In this document: one piece after another, positions 44,192 to 52,134 of the stretch
How the letters are laid out: the number at the start of each line of letters is the position of its first letter
Numbering within the stretch: position 1 is the first letter of the stretch
Assembly: GCF_001423905.1 (NCBI RefSeq)
Contig: NZ_LMPQ01000010.1
Location: 706,315-770,314, forward strand
DNA from: Frigoribacterium sp. Leaf186
Lineage (GTDB): Bacteria > Actinomycetota > Actinomycetes > Actinomycetales > Microbacteriaceae
DNA: 64,000 nt
Direction of reading: 5' to 3'
Translations under genes and position numbers: made by a program
Notes under the pieces: model-generated
What the model saw: only the letters and a program-made list of their open reading frames with translations
Databases searched by the model: none
Told to the model about the DNA's origin: nothing

Positions 44192-44895
44192 CAGACGTCG
44201 AGCAGGACGCGCATCGCTTGGATCAGGGCCCGGTTGTCGGCACGGAGGGCGGCGACCTCGGCCTCGAGGGCTGCGACGCGGGTGGTGGGGGGTGCCGGTG
44301 CGGCGGGTGCGGGCGCGGGCTCGGGCGCGTCGATCGGCACGGGAGCGGGAGCGGCAGGTTCTGGTGCTGCGGGTGCGGGTGCGGGTGCCGGCTCGGGTGC
44401 GTCGATCGGCACGGGAGCGGGGGCGGGAGCGGGTGCGGGCTCGGGCTGCGGCTCGGGTTCGCTCTCGGGTGCCGACTCGTAAGCGGGTTCGGGTGCCGGC
44501 TCGGGCTCCGGGGCAGGGTCGGACTCCGCCCAGGGGTCGTGCTCGGGTTCGCTCGCGGGTTCCGGTTCGCTCGCGGGCTCGGGTTCGTTCGCCGGCTCCG
44601 GAGGTGCGGCGGACTGCGGTGCCTCGGCGGGTTCGTCGTCCGTCGGGGACTCGACCCGCGCCTCCTTGCTGGTCTTGACGACCTGGGAGAACTTGGGGCG
44701 GGGCTTCCGCGGCGCCTTCGGGGACTCGGGCGACGCCTCGTCGACCCAGTCGCTGAGGGTCTGGCGCGGGACGCTGAACTCTTCCGCGACGACCGTCAGG
44801 ACGTTGCGGTCGGTGGGGTTGGTCATCCGCCGCTGCAGCACGCGGGCCGTCGCGGCCTCCCGCGTCGCGTCGTCGTACCACTCGTCGAAAGGCAT
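44191..44895 (-). CDS. OrfA-like HTH protein with Ala/Pro/Glu repeat and leucine zipper
   Basis: 234 residues in three parts. Residues 1-55 form a helix-turn-helix (VAEEFSVPRQTLSDWVDEA) like the N-terminus of IS3 OrfA proteins. Residues 90-200 are a low-complexity linker of Glu-Pro and Ala-Pro repeats, including two copies of APVPIDAPEPAPAP. The last 30 residues form a leucine zipper (VAALEAEVAALRADNRALIQ), again as in OrfA. No IS ends, OrfB or frameshift window accompany it, so it may be a domesticated transposase DNA-binding subunit. It is coupled to the antiporter gene. Confidence 0.7.
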   Translation of the reverse strand: MPFDEWYDDATREAATARVLQRRMTNPTDRNVLTVVAEEFSVPRQTLSDWVDEASPESPKAPRKPRPKFSQVVKTSKEARVESPTDDEPAEAPQSAAPPEPANEPEPASEPEPASEPEHDPWAESDPAPEPEPAPEPAYESAPESEPEPQPEPAPAPAPAPVPIDAPEPAPAPAPAAPEPAAPAPVPIDAPEPAPAPAAPAPPTTRVAALEAEVAALRADNRALIQAMRVLLDV

Positions 44896-44928
44896 GCTGC
44901 GATTCTAGGGACGCACGCCCCCTCCGTT

Positions 44929-45414
44929 TCAGCCCTCGGTGAGGGCCGCCGCGTAGGCGCGGACCGACCGGTGGTAGCGCGGCAGGGTCGGCTCGACGGC
45001 CTCGAGCGCCACCCGCAGGGCCTCGGCGGGGCGGCCGGCGCTGTGCAGGGCGAGCGCGAGGAAGACCCTCGGGGCGGCTCCGGTGGCGGGGTGCGCGGGG
45101 GCGTCGCGCAACATCGTGATCGCCTCGTCGACGCGGCCGAGGTTGCGCAGGGTCGAGGCGTGCTGCACCACCAAGCGGGCGGCCCGGTCGGGGTCGGCGG
45201 CGTCGAGGCCCGCCTCGGCCGCGGCGGCGTAGTGCACGTGGGCCTCGGCCTCGCGGCCGCCCGAGTCGTGGGCGCCGCCGAGCTCGAACTCGCCCAGCGC
45301 GGGGTGCGGGGCGGCGGCGGCCAGCGCCGTCATCCGCTCGATGCGCTGCTCGTCGTCGACGGTCTCGTCGGCCCAGAGGGCGGCGACGCGGTCTTCCCAC
45401 TCGTCGGTGTCCAT
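44929..45414 (-). CDS. Tetratricopeptide repeat protein
   Basis: 161 residues, mostly paired helices: EAEAHVHYAAAAEAGLD, ARLVVQHASTLRNLGRVDEAI and PRVFLALALHSAGRPAEALR show the TPR positions (W/L-G-Y/H-A-P). This matches the TPR_5-like actinobacterial family. Expected to bind proteins; partner unknown. Separated from the HTH gene by 33 nt. Confidence 0.82.
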   Translation of the reverse strand: MDTDEWEDRVAALWADETVDDEQRIERMTALAAAAPHPALGEFELGGAHDSGGREAEAHVHYAAAAEAGLDAADPDRAARLVVQHASTLRNLGRVDEAITMLRDAPAHPATGAAPRVFLALALHSAGRPAEALRVALEAVEPTLPRYHRSVRAYAAALTEG

Positions 45415-45441
45415 CCGGCCACGGTAGCGGGGAGGCCGTGC

Positions 45442-46068
45442 CTAGGCCTGCGGTTGCTCCTGGCGCAGCCCGGTCACGAGCAGCGTGATCATCCGGCGCG
45501 CGTCGTAGTCGGGGTCGCGCGGGCTGAACGCCACGAGGTCGCCGATCGCGCGCAGCAACTGGTACGCCGTCGCGGGCGCGACGATCTCGCCCGACGCGCG
45601 TGCCGCCTCCATCAGGTCGGACAACACGGGCACCAGGCGGTCGACGAACAGGCCGTGCAGCGACGAGAACTCGGCCGCGTCGCCGTCCCACACCCGACCG
45701 AGCCCGTGCTTCGTGTCGAGGAAGTCCACGAAGAGGTGCACCCAGTCGAGCACCGCGTCGAACGGCGACGGCGCCGAGGCCAGCAGCTCGGGCCCGGCTT
45801 CGGCACAGGCGTCGATCTGGTGCCGGTAGACGGCCACGACGAGGTCGGACCGCGTCGCGAAGTGCCGGTACAGCGTCGCGACCCCCACGCCGGCGGCCGC
45901 GGCCACCTCGCGCACCGGGGCGTCCACCCCTGAGGTCGCGAACACGGCACCGGCCGCGTCGAGCAAGGCCTGCTGGTTGCGCTCGACGTCGCGACGGCGG
46001 GGTCGCGCGGTCGACGGAGCCGGAAGAGCCGAAAGAGCCGGGGGAGGCGCGGGGTCGGAGGCGGTCAC
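45442..46068 (-). CDS. TetR-family transcriptional regulator
   Basis: 208 residues. The HTH (PVREVAAAAGVGVATLYRHFATRSDLVVAV) is standard TetR, preceded by a Pro/Ala-rich N-terminus. The C-terminal ligand domain belongs to the group with SPFDAVLDWVHLFVDFL. GTG 46068 is used; it has no good Shine-Dalgarno and may be leaderless. Divergent from the hydrolase gene across a region full of GTCGTTCC sites, so it probably represses both. Confidence 0.85.
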   Translation of the reverse strand: MTASDPAPPPALSALPAPSTARPRRRDVERNQQALLDAAGAVFATSGVDAPVREVAAAAGVGVATLYRHFATRSDLVVAVYRHQIDACAEAGPELLASAPSPFDAVLDWVHLFVDFLDTKHGLGRVWDGDAAEFSSLHGLFVDRLVPVLSDLMEAARASGEIVAPATAYQLLRAIGDLVAFSPRDPDYDARRMITLLVTGLRQEQPQA

Positions 46069-46105
46069 CCCGCGATCATCCCACGGCGGCACTCGAAACG
46101 AAACA

Positions 46106-46193
46106 TCGTTCCACATGGCCTTGCGGAACGGATCGTCGTTCCGTATCGTGACGGAACGACGCTCCGTTTCGGGCGTCGTTCCACCGATCCGAG
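46106..46193. promoter_or_regulatory. Multi-site TetR operator region
   Basis: A perfect inverted repeat GTCGTTCCGT-n6-ACGGAACGAC at 46135-46160, plus further CGTTCC/GGAACG half-sites near 46107, 46125 and 46175. The sites fill the whole divergent promoter. Confidence 0.75.
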
Positions 46194-46201
46194 AGGCCGA
46201 C

Positions 46202-47203
46202 ATGCCGACCGTCCCATCCGCCACCGCCACGAGCACTGCGACCGCGCCCGACACCGCACCCGTCCCGACCCACAGCGTCCGCCCCGTCGTGCTGCCCGCG
46301 CCCGCCCGCGGCGACGACCTGCAGGTGCGCGTCTCCGCCCCCGCCACGGGCACCGACCTGCCGGTCATCGTCTTCGCCCACGGCTACGCGCAGTCCATGA
46401 CCGACTACGACCCGCTCGTCGACCACTGGACCGCGAACGGCTTCGTCGTCGTCCAGCCGACCTTCCTCGACTCGGCCACGCTCGGCCTGGCACCCGACGA
46501 CTCGCGCACCCCGACGATCTGGCAGACCCGGGTCGACGACCTCGAGCGCGTGCTCGACGAACTCGACGCCCTCGTCGCGGCCCTGCCGGGTCTCGCCGGG
46601 CGGGTCGACTTCGGGCGCATCGCGGCCGCGGGCCACTCGTGGGGAGGGCAGACGGTCGGAATGCTGCTCGGTGCCCGCGTCGTGGGCCCAGACGGCCGGC
46701 CGGGGGCGAGTCGTCGCGACGACCGGGTGACGGCCGGCGTCCTGCTCGCCACGACGGGTCTCGGCGGAGACGACCTGACCCCGTTCGCCGCCGAGCACTT
46801 CTCCTTCATGAGCCCCGACTTCGCCGAGCTGACCGTGCCGTCGATCGTCGTCGCCGGCGACCACGATCAGTCGGCCCTGTCGACCCGCGGCCCGGACTGG
46901 TTCACCGACGTCCACCACCTGAGCCCGGGCTCGCGCCACCTCGTCACGCTGGTCGGCGGCGAGCACAGCCTCGGCGGCATCCACGCCTACGGCTCGGCGA
47001 GCACCACCGACGAGAGCCCCGCGCGCGTCGACGCCGTCCGGCGCACGACGACGGCCTTCCTGCAGGAGGCGCTGGGCACCCGCCCGGGAGCCTGGGCGTC
47101 CGCGGCGGCCTCGGTCGACCCCGACGTCGCCCGCGTCGAGTCGAAGGAGGCGGCGACGCTCCATCGCGTCGACGGCTCTCGTCCGGACCGGTCGCGGCGC
47201 TGA
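46202..47203 (+). CDS. Alpha/beta hydrolase, chlorophyllase/PAF-acetylhydrolase-like
   Basis: 333 residues. The nucleophile elbow is GHSWGG, the oxyanion region is FAHGYAQSMTDY, and a DH pair in VAGDHDQ with H in GGEHSLGG complete the likely triad. No signal peptide; the first 30 residues are Thr/Ala/Pro-rich. Substrate unknown, possibly an ester. The C-terminal 30 residues (VDPDVARVESKEAA) match a stretch found again upstream of the MFS gene at 48367. Controlled by the adjacent TetR protein. Confidence 0.85.
   Translation: MPTVPSATATSTATAPDTAPVPTHSVRPVVLPAPARGDDLQVRVSAPATGTDLPVIVFAHGYAQSMTDYDPLVDHWTANGFVVVQPTFLDSATLGLAPDDSRTPTIWQTRVDDLERVLDELDALVAALPGLAGRVDFGRIAAAGHSWGGQTVGMLLGARVVGPDGRPGASRRDDRVTAGVLLATTGLGGDDLTPFAAEHFSFMSPDFAELTVPSIVVAGDHDQSALSTRGPDWFTDVHHLSPGSRHLVTLVGGEHSLGGIHAYGSASTTDESPARVDAVRRTTTAFLQEALGTRPGAWASAAASVDPDVARVESKEAATLHRVDGSRPDRSRR
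47114..47156 (+). repeat. 43-bp direct repeat, copy in the hydrolase 3' end
   Basis: Matches 48367-48409 with 3 mismatches; encodes VDPDVARVESKEAA here and VDHDVARIESKETA there. Confidence 0.75.
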
Positions 47204-47251
47204 CGACGGGCGCCTCGAGGGGGTGACCCGCGCCTCCCGGGGCCGTCCGCG

Positions 47252-48244
47252 TCAGCGGCCGGTCGAGGCGCGCAGCGTGTCGGACGGGCGCTCGCCGAAG
47301 CGTGCCGCGTAGGCCGCGGCGAAACGGCCGTGGTGGGTGAAGCCCCACCGGGCCGAGACGGCGGTGACGTTCGCCCCGCCCGGTGCCGCCGCCACGAGGT
47401 CGTCACGCACCCGCTCGAGCCGCAGCCGGCGCAGGTAGGCCGTCGGGGTCGTGTCGAGCGACGCCCGGAACCCCTCTTGCAGGCTGCGGACGCTCGTGGC
47501 GGTCGCCGCTGCGAGGTCGGCGACGCTCCAGTCGCGGGCGGGGTCGTCGCGCAGCAGGTCGACCGCCTGCGAGACGGCCCCGGCACCCGCCGCCGGCACG
47601 GGCGCCCGCAGCGCCTCGGAGTGGTTGTGCCCCTGCGAGAAGAGCAGGGCCTGCACGAGCGACCGCTCGAGGTGCCGCACGGCCAGCGGGTGCTGCAGCA
47701 CCGCGTCCACGTGCCGGGACGCCTCGTCCACGACACGCACCGCCTGCAGCACGAGCTGCCCGCCCGCCGTCAGGTCGAGCTCGGGGTCGAACTCGACGGG
47801 AGCCAGTGAGGTCGACTCGAGCAGGCTCTCGATCTCTCGCTGCACCTCGGCGCAGGGGATCATCAGGGCGACCTGCGCGAAGCCGTCGCCGCAGTCGAGG
47901 TCGACCGGTCGGCCCGGCATGAAGACGGCGGCCGACCGCCGCGTGGCCTCGACCGGGCGCCCGCCGGCGGCGCACAGGGCGGCCCGACCGGCCGTCGGGA
48001 TGTCGACGTGGTAGTTGTCCGGCTCGGACGTCCGGATGCGGACGGCCCGGTCGAACCGCATGTAGCCCAGGGTCAACCGGCCCGTGCTCAGCGCGTTCAG
48101 CTCGAGGCCGAGTCGGCCCGAGGTGCCCGCGGTCGGGAACTCCACGGGCAGGAAGGCCTCGCCGAGCACCCGTCGCGCGTCGTCGACGCCACGGCACGTC
48201 GCCACGCGATGTGCCGCGAACACCTCCGGGTCGTCCACGCTCAT
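47252..48244 (-). CDS. AraC-family transcriptional regulator
   Basis: 330 residues. The N-terminal half is the AraC-binding-like (cupin_6) domain with GYMRFDRAVRI and VFMPGRPVDLD. The C-terminal double HTH includes WSVADLAAATATSVRSLQEGF and TPTAYLRRLRLERVRDDL, ending ARFGERPSDTLR. ATG 48244 starts MSVDDPEVF; the longer frame is a shadow. Divergent from the MFS gene at 48558, which it may regulate. Confidence 0.87.
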   Translation of the reverse strand: MSVDDPEVFAAHRVATCRGVDDARRVLGEAFLPVEFPTAGTSGRLGLELNALSTGRLTLGYMRFDRAVRIRTSEPDNYHVDIPTAGRAALCAAGGRPVEATRRSAAVFMPGRPVDLDCGDGFAQVALMIPCAEVQREIESLLESTSLAPVEFDPELDLTAGGQLVLQAVRVVDEASRHVDAVLQHPLAVRHLERSLVQALLFSQGHNHSEALRAPVPAAGAGAVSQAVDLLRDDPARDWSVADLAAATATSVRSLQEGFRASLDTTPTAYLRRLRLERVRDDLVAAAPGGANVTAVSARWGFTHHGRFAAAYAARFGERPSDTLRASTGR

Positions 48245-48289
48245 GGGCCGACACCACCGAGCGCCGGGGCCGTCGCCATCTCGGCGACG

Positions 48290-48327
48290 AACGGTGGCCC
48301 CACCCGTCGGGGGGAGGGGCCACCGTT
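48290..48327 (+). terminator. Rho-independent terminator
   Basis: 12-bp stem AACGGTGGCCCC / GGGGCCACCGTT followed by TTC. Points away from any intact plus-strand gene upstream except the hydrolase, 1 kb away. Confidence 0.7.
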
Positions 48328-48366
48328 TTCTCGTGGGCGTCCGCGCCGGCCCCGGTCGACCACGAC

Positions 48367-48409
48367 GTCGACCACGACGTCGCCCGCATCGAGTCGAAGG
48401 AGACGGCGA
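48367..48409 (+). repeat. 43-bp direct repeat, intergenic copy (hydrolase-tail relic)
   Basis: Partner of 47114-47156; same orientation, 40 of 43 bases identical. Confidence 0.75.
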
Positions 48410-48557
48410 AACGGACGAGGTCGCGAATCTGGGATACCGATGATTGCGATCCAGCAGCAGCGCCGAGGTGAATCCCCTGTCATGCCGGGCCTGAAACAAA
48501 GCGTATTGTCGACGTAACCTGTCCGAAATCGATTCCGGGATACAAAGTGAGGACTTC

Positions 48558-50078
48558 GTGCAACTGACCTCGTCGCCAGTCGCCACTCAACCCTCACCTG
48601 CCGTGGAGTCGCTCATGACTGCTGTATCCCGCACCACCGCACCCCCGTCTTCGTCCGGCGCGTCCGTCGCCTCCGTCCTCGACTCGATCGGGTTCACCCG
48701 GGCCCAGTTCTGGATCTTCCTGCTGATCCTCGCCGGGGAGTTCTTCAACACCCTGGAACAGAACTCGGTCGGCGCCATGGGCAGCCACCTGAAGGACTCC
48801 CTGCAGATCGGTGACGTCCAGCTCACCGGCATCAACACGGCGACCGTCATCGGCGGCCTCATCGGTCGACTGCTCGCCGGGTACCTGGCCGACAAGTACG
48901 GTCGACGCTTCTCGCTCAGCCTGAACCTGCTCATCTACACGCTGGGTGGGCTGCTCAGCGCGGTCGCCATGAACTACGAGTGGCTGCTCGTCAGCCGGCT
49001 GATCGTGGGGATCGGCATCGGTGGCGAGTTCATGATCGGCATCGTCATGTTGTCCGAGATGGTGGCCACGAAGTTCCGGGGCACGGCCATCGGCATGATC
49101 AACGTCGGTGCGGGCGGCCTGGGCAACTTCATCTCGTACGGACTGTTCCTGCTGCTGCTCGGCCCGCTCGAGATCAGCCTCGGCGGCCCCGACGTCGTCT
49201 GGCGCTGGACCTTCGTCATCCTGGCCGTGCCCGCCCTGTTGGTCGTCCTCTACCGGCGGCGGCTGCCCGAGACCCCGCGGTTCCTGCTCTCGAAGGGCCG
49301 CGTCGACGAGGCCAACCGCTCGCTCGCGATCCTCGCGTCGAACTCGCTGCGCCCGACGGACGCGAAGCCGCCCGTGCAGCTGTCGCCGGACGACCTGCCG
49401 CCCATGCCCGTCCACGCCAACCCCGCCGCCGTGTTCCACCGGTTCGTCCTGCGCCGCACCGTCGCCCTCGGGGTCGCGTCGTGGATGGCCTTCGGATCGC
49501 AGGTGACCCTGAACTTCCTGATGCCCACGCTGCTGGTCGAGCGCGGTTACTCCGTCACCCAGAGCCTGCTGTACACGATGATCATGAACATCGGTTCGCT
49601 CCTCGGCGCCACCACAGCCGCCCTCATCGCGGGCCGGGTCGGCCGCCGGACCGCGGTCACCACCGCCGGTGTGCTCGGCTGCGTCACCGCCCTCGCCTTC
49701 GCGGCGCTCGGCAACGGCACCGGGGCCATCCTGGTGCTCGGTGCCCTGTTCCAGTACTTCACCATGGTCACGAACACGACCCTCGCGACGTGGACCGCAG
49801 AGGTCTTCCCGACCGCGATCCGCGCCTCCGGGGCCTCGATCGTCAACGGAATCGGCAACATCGCCGGAGCGATCATGCCGTTCCTCGCCGTGGCCCTCTA
49901 CGGCTCGTACGCCTTCGCCGGGGTCTTCGGTCTCGCCGCCGCCATGTACGCCGTCCTGGTGGTCGCCGCCCGCTTCGCTCCCGAGACCCGGGGGCGCTCG
50001 CTCGAGGACGTCAACGAGAACGCCCTGATGGCCTCGACCCCCGCACCGACCCCGGCCGCGACCCGCGCGACCGACTGA
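48558..50078 (+). CDS. MFS transporter, sugar-porter/metabolite:H+ symporter type
   Basis: 506 residues and 12 helices. DKYGRRFSLSLNL between helices 2 and 3, and LPETPRFLLSKGRVDEA before the central loop, are typical of the sugar porter and aromatic acid/nicotinate symporter groups. GTG 48558 has GAGGA 5 nt upstream; ATG 48615 is an alternative. First gene of a five-gene plus-strand run and probably the importer of its substrate. Confidence 0.87.
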   Translation: MQLTSSPVATQPSPAVESLMTAVSRTTAPPSSSGASVASVLDSIGFTRAQFWIFLLILAGEFFNTLEQNSVGAMGSHLKDSLQIGDVQLTGINTATVIGGLIGRLLAGYLADKYGRRFSLSLNLLIYTLGGLLSAVAMNYEWLLVSRLIVGIGIGGEFMIGIVMLSEMVATKFRGTAIGMINVGAGGLGNFISYGLFLLLLGPLEISLGGPDVVWRWTFVILAVPALLVVLYRRRLPETPRFLLSKGRVDEANRSLAILASNSLRPTDAKPPVQLSPDDLPPMPVHANPAAVFHRFVLRRTVALGVASWMAFGSQVTLNFLMPTLLVERGYSVTQSLLYTMIMNIGSLLGATTAALIAGRVGRRTAVTTAGVLGCVTALAFAALGNGTGAILVLGALFQYFTMVTNTTLATWTAEVFPTAIRASGASIVNGIGNIAGAIMPFLAVALYGSYAFAGVFGLAAAMYAVLVVAARFAPETRGRSLEDVNENALMASTPAPTPAATRATD

Positions 50079-50144
50079 CCCCCGACGGTGTCGCGGGTCG
50101 CCGACACCACCAGCACCGAACACCACCACCCCAGGAGGAACCCC

Positions 50145-51056
50145 ATGGACCAGCTCAACGTCACCGCCACGGCGAACGGCCTGAACTACCTGCCCGAATA
50201 CGTCGCCGACGTGGGCGGACTCTTCGCCGCCGCCGGCCTCGAGGTCACCGCCACTGCGCGCGACCCGTGGACCGGAGTGCTCGACGACCTCGAGTCGGGC
50301 GCGGCCGACGTGGCGTTGGGTGGTCTGTGGGTGCCCGGCATGTACGCCGGCATGGACCGTCGCGTCACGGTCGTGGGGCAGCTGAACCACCGGTTCCCCA
50401 TGACGATCGTCGCCCGGGACGCCACGGGGCCGGTCGGTCTCGACTGGCTCGCCGGGAAGGTCGCCCTCGCCCCGGGGGCCGGCGGCAGCGCACCGTACGA
50501 GTTCACGGCGGGCCTCATCCGCGAGGCCGGTCTCGACCCGGCGGCCACCCGCTGGGTGCGTGACCTGTCGACCGCCATGATGATCGAGCTCTACCGGGGC
50601 GGTCTCGGCGACGCCATCGTGCTCGACCTGCTGTCGGCGTCCGAGCTGGTCGCGGCCGGCCACGGCACGATCGTCTTCAGCCACCTCGCCGAGGGTGGCG
50701 TCATGCCGAACAGCGTCTACTACGTGCGCACCGACCGGGTCGACGAGCTCGCCGACAAGGTCGAGCGCTTCGTCGGCGCCGTCGAGCAGGGCATGCGGAA
50801 GATCACGGCGGGCGACGCCGACGCCGAGATCGCCACCGTCCTCGCCGCCCGCTGGCCCGAGAAGGACGCCGCGCTGCTCCGCTCGGCCGTCGAGCAGATG
50901 GCCGAGGGAGGCGTGTGGGACACGACCGAGATCGACGCCGACGCCTCGGACCGCTGGATGCGCATCCTCGTCGACGGCGGCCTGGTCGGACGCGCCCCCA
51001 CCCTGGACGAGCTCACCGGCGGCCACGCAGTCCGCACGGCGGGCGCCGTGTCGTGA
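50145..51056 (+). CDS. NMT1/THI5-like periplasmic-binding-fold protein without signal peptide
   Basis: 303 residues in the two-lobe NMT1 fold (YLPEYVADVGGLFAAAGLEV, LESGAADVALGGLW, LAGKVALAPGAGGSAPYEF, GVMPNSVYYVRTD). ABC transporters use this fold to bind thiamine precursors, sulfonates or pyrimidines, but here there is no signal peptide or lipobox and no ABC permease or ATPase nearby. AGGAGG at 50133-50138 fixes the ATG start. It may be a cytoplasmic enzyme or ligand-binding protein for the substrate brought in by the MFS protein. Confidence 0.75.
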   Translation: MDQLNVTATANGLNYLPEYVADVGGLFAAAGLEVTATARDPWTGVLDDLESGAADVALGGLWVPGMYAGMDRRVTVVGQLNHRFPMTIVARDATGPVGLDWLAGKVALAPGAGGSAPYEFTAGLIREAGLDPAATRWVRDLSTAMMIELYRGGLGDAIVLDLLSASELVAAGHGTIVFSHLAEGGVMPNSVYYVRTDRVDELADKVERFVGAVEQGMRKITAGDADAEIATVLAARWPEKDAALLRSAVEQMAEGGVWDTTEIDADASDRWMRILVDGGLVGRAPTLDELTGGHAVRTAGAVS

Positions 51057-52066
51057 CGCTCGTCCTCGCCTCGACCGAGATCACCGACCTGCTGTCCGGG
51101 GTCGACGTGTTCGCCGCCGTCGAGGCGGTGCACGCCGACCTCGGCACGGGGGCCATGACTCAGCCGGCCCCGGTGACGTTGGCCGGGTCGGACGACACGG
51201 TGTTCCTGCCCATGGCCGTGCGCTCGGATCGTCTCGGGCTGGCCGCCGTCAAGCTGATGGCCGACGTCCCCGGCAACACCGCCCGGGGTCTGCCCTCCCA
51301 GCGCTCCACGATCGTCGTCTCGTCCGTCGAGACCGGTGAGTGCGTGGCCGTGCTCGACGGGGCCATGATCACGCGGGTCAGGACGGCCGCCGCGTCGGCC
51401 GTCGCCACCCGGCACCTCGCACGCCCCGACTCGCGGGTGCTCGGACTGGTGGGGGCCGGGAACCTGGCCGTCGCGCACGTCCGCGCGCTGCGGGCGGCCC
51501 GCGTCGCCCCGCAGCTGGACCACGTCGTGGTGTGGTCCCGCTCGTCGTCGACCGTCGACCGCTTCGTCGACGCCGTGGGCGACCTCGCCCCGGGGCTCGC
51601 GGTGACGGTGGTGGACGACGTCCGCACCGTCGTCGAGTCCTCCGACGTGCTCTGCACCCTGACGCCCTCGGTGGACCCCGTCGTCCGAGGTGCCTGGCTG
51701 CACGAGGGGCAGCACGTCAACGCCGTCGGGGCCCGCCCGAGGCCGACCCATCGCGAGCTGGACGGCGAGGCCATGGCCCTGGGCACCCTCGTGGTCGACG
51801 GCGCCGCGACGGCCCGGGCCAAGTCCGGCGACCTGCTCGAAGCCCTCCGTGAGGGGGCCCTGCCGACCGACACGCGCCTCCGTGAGCTCGGCGAGGTCGT
51901 CGCGGGCATAGCACCCGGGCGGGTGTCCGCGCACGAGGTGACCGTGTTCGACTCGGTCGGCCTCGCGGCGCAGGACCTGGCGGTGGCTGCTGCCGTCATC
52001 GACCTCGCCCGGGCCCGCGGGGTGGGCGACGAACGTCACCTCGCGCCCGTGGCGGTGCCGGCGTGA
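51053..52066 (+). CDS. Ornithine cyclodeaminase / mu-crystallin family protein
   Basis: 337 residues. The NAD-binding LGLVGAGNLAVAHVRAL and the substrate region (RTAAASAVATRHLARPDS; VNAVGARPRPTHREL) follow the family that includes ornithine cyclodeaminase, alanine dehydrogenase (archaeal) and imine reductases. GTG 51053 overlaps the preceding stop as GTGA. Probable reaction: NAD(P)-linked deamination or imine reduction of an amino-acid-like intermediate. The end of this gene is the first unit of an 18-nt tandem repeat. Confidence 0.85.
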   Translation: MTLVLASTEITDLLSGVDVFAAVEAVHADLGTGAMTQPAPVTLAGSDDTVFLPMAVRSDRLGLAAVKLMADVPGNTARGLPSQRSTIVVSSVETGECVAVLDGAMITRVRTAAASAVATRHLARPDSRVLGLVGAGNLAVAHVRALRAARVAPQLDHVVVWSRSSSTVDRFVDAVGDLAPGLAVTVVDDVRTVVESSDVLCTLTPSVDPVVRGAWLHEGQHVNAVGARPRPTHRELDGEAMALGTLVVDGAATARAKSGDLLEALREGALPTDTRLRELGEVVAGIAPGRVSAHEVTVFDSVGLAAQDLAVAAAVIDLARARGVGDERHLAPVAVPA

Positions 52067-52134
52067 CGGGCGGTGCCGGCGTGACGGGCAGTGCCGGCAT
52101 GACGGGCGGTACCGGCGTGACGGGCGGTGCCGGC
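52063..52134 (+). repeat. Four 18-nt tandem repeats at a stop/start junction
   Basis: Units begin at 52063 (GTG), 52081 (GTG), 52099 (ATG) and 52117 (GTG), each GTGACGGGCGGTGCCGGC with 0-2 changes. Every unit starts with a start codon in the frame of the racemase gene; the first overlaps the previous gene's TGA. Confidence 0.88.

Larger units (their letters stand above)
48245..48557. other. Intergenic region with terminator and hydrolase-tail relic
   Basis: About 313 nt between divergent genes. Holds a terminator-like hairpin (48290-48327) and a 43-bp copy of the hydrolase gene's end (48367-48409), in a frame that continues to about 48471. It therefore looks like the residue of a deleted second hydrolase gene rather than a simple promoter region. 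Confidence 0.5.

Noticed and set aside
42335..45691. 1118-codon frame through antiporter, HTH and TPR genes
   Set aside because: Only the part after ATG 44191 codes for the antiporter; upstream it runs in shadow frames of two real genes.
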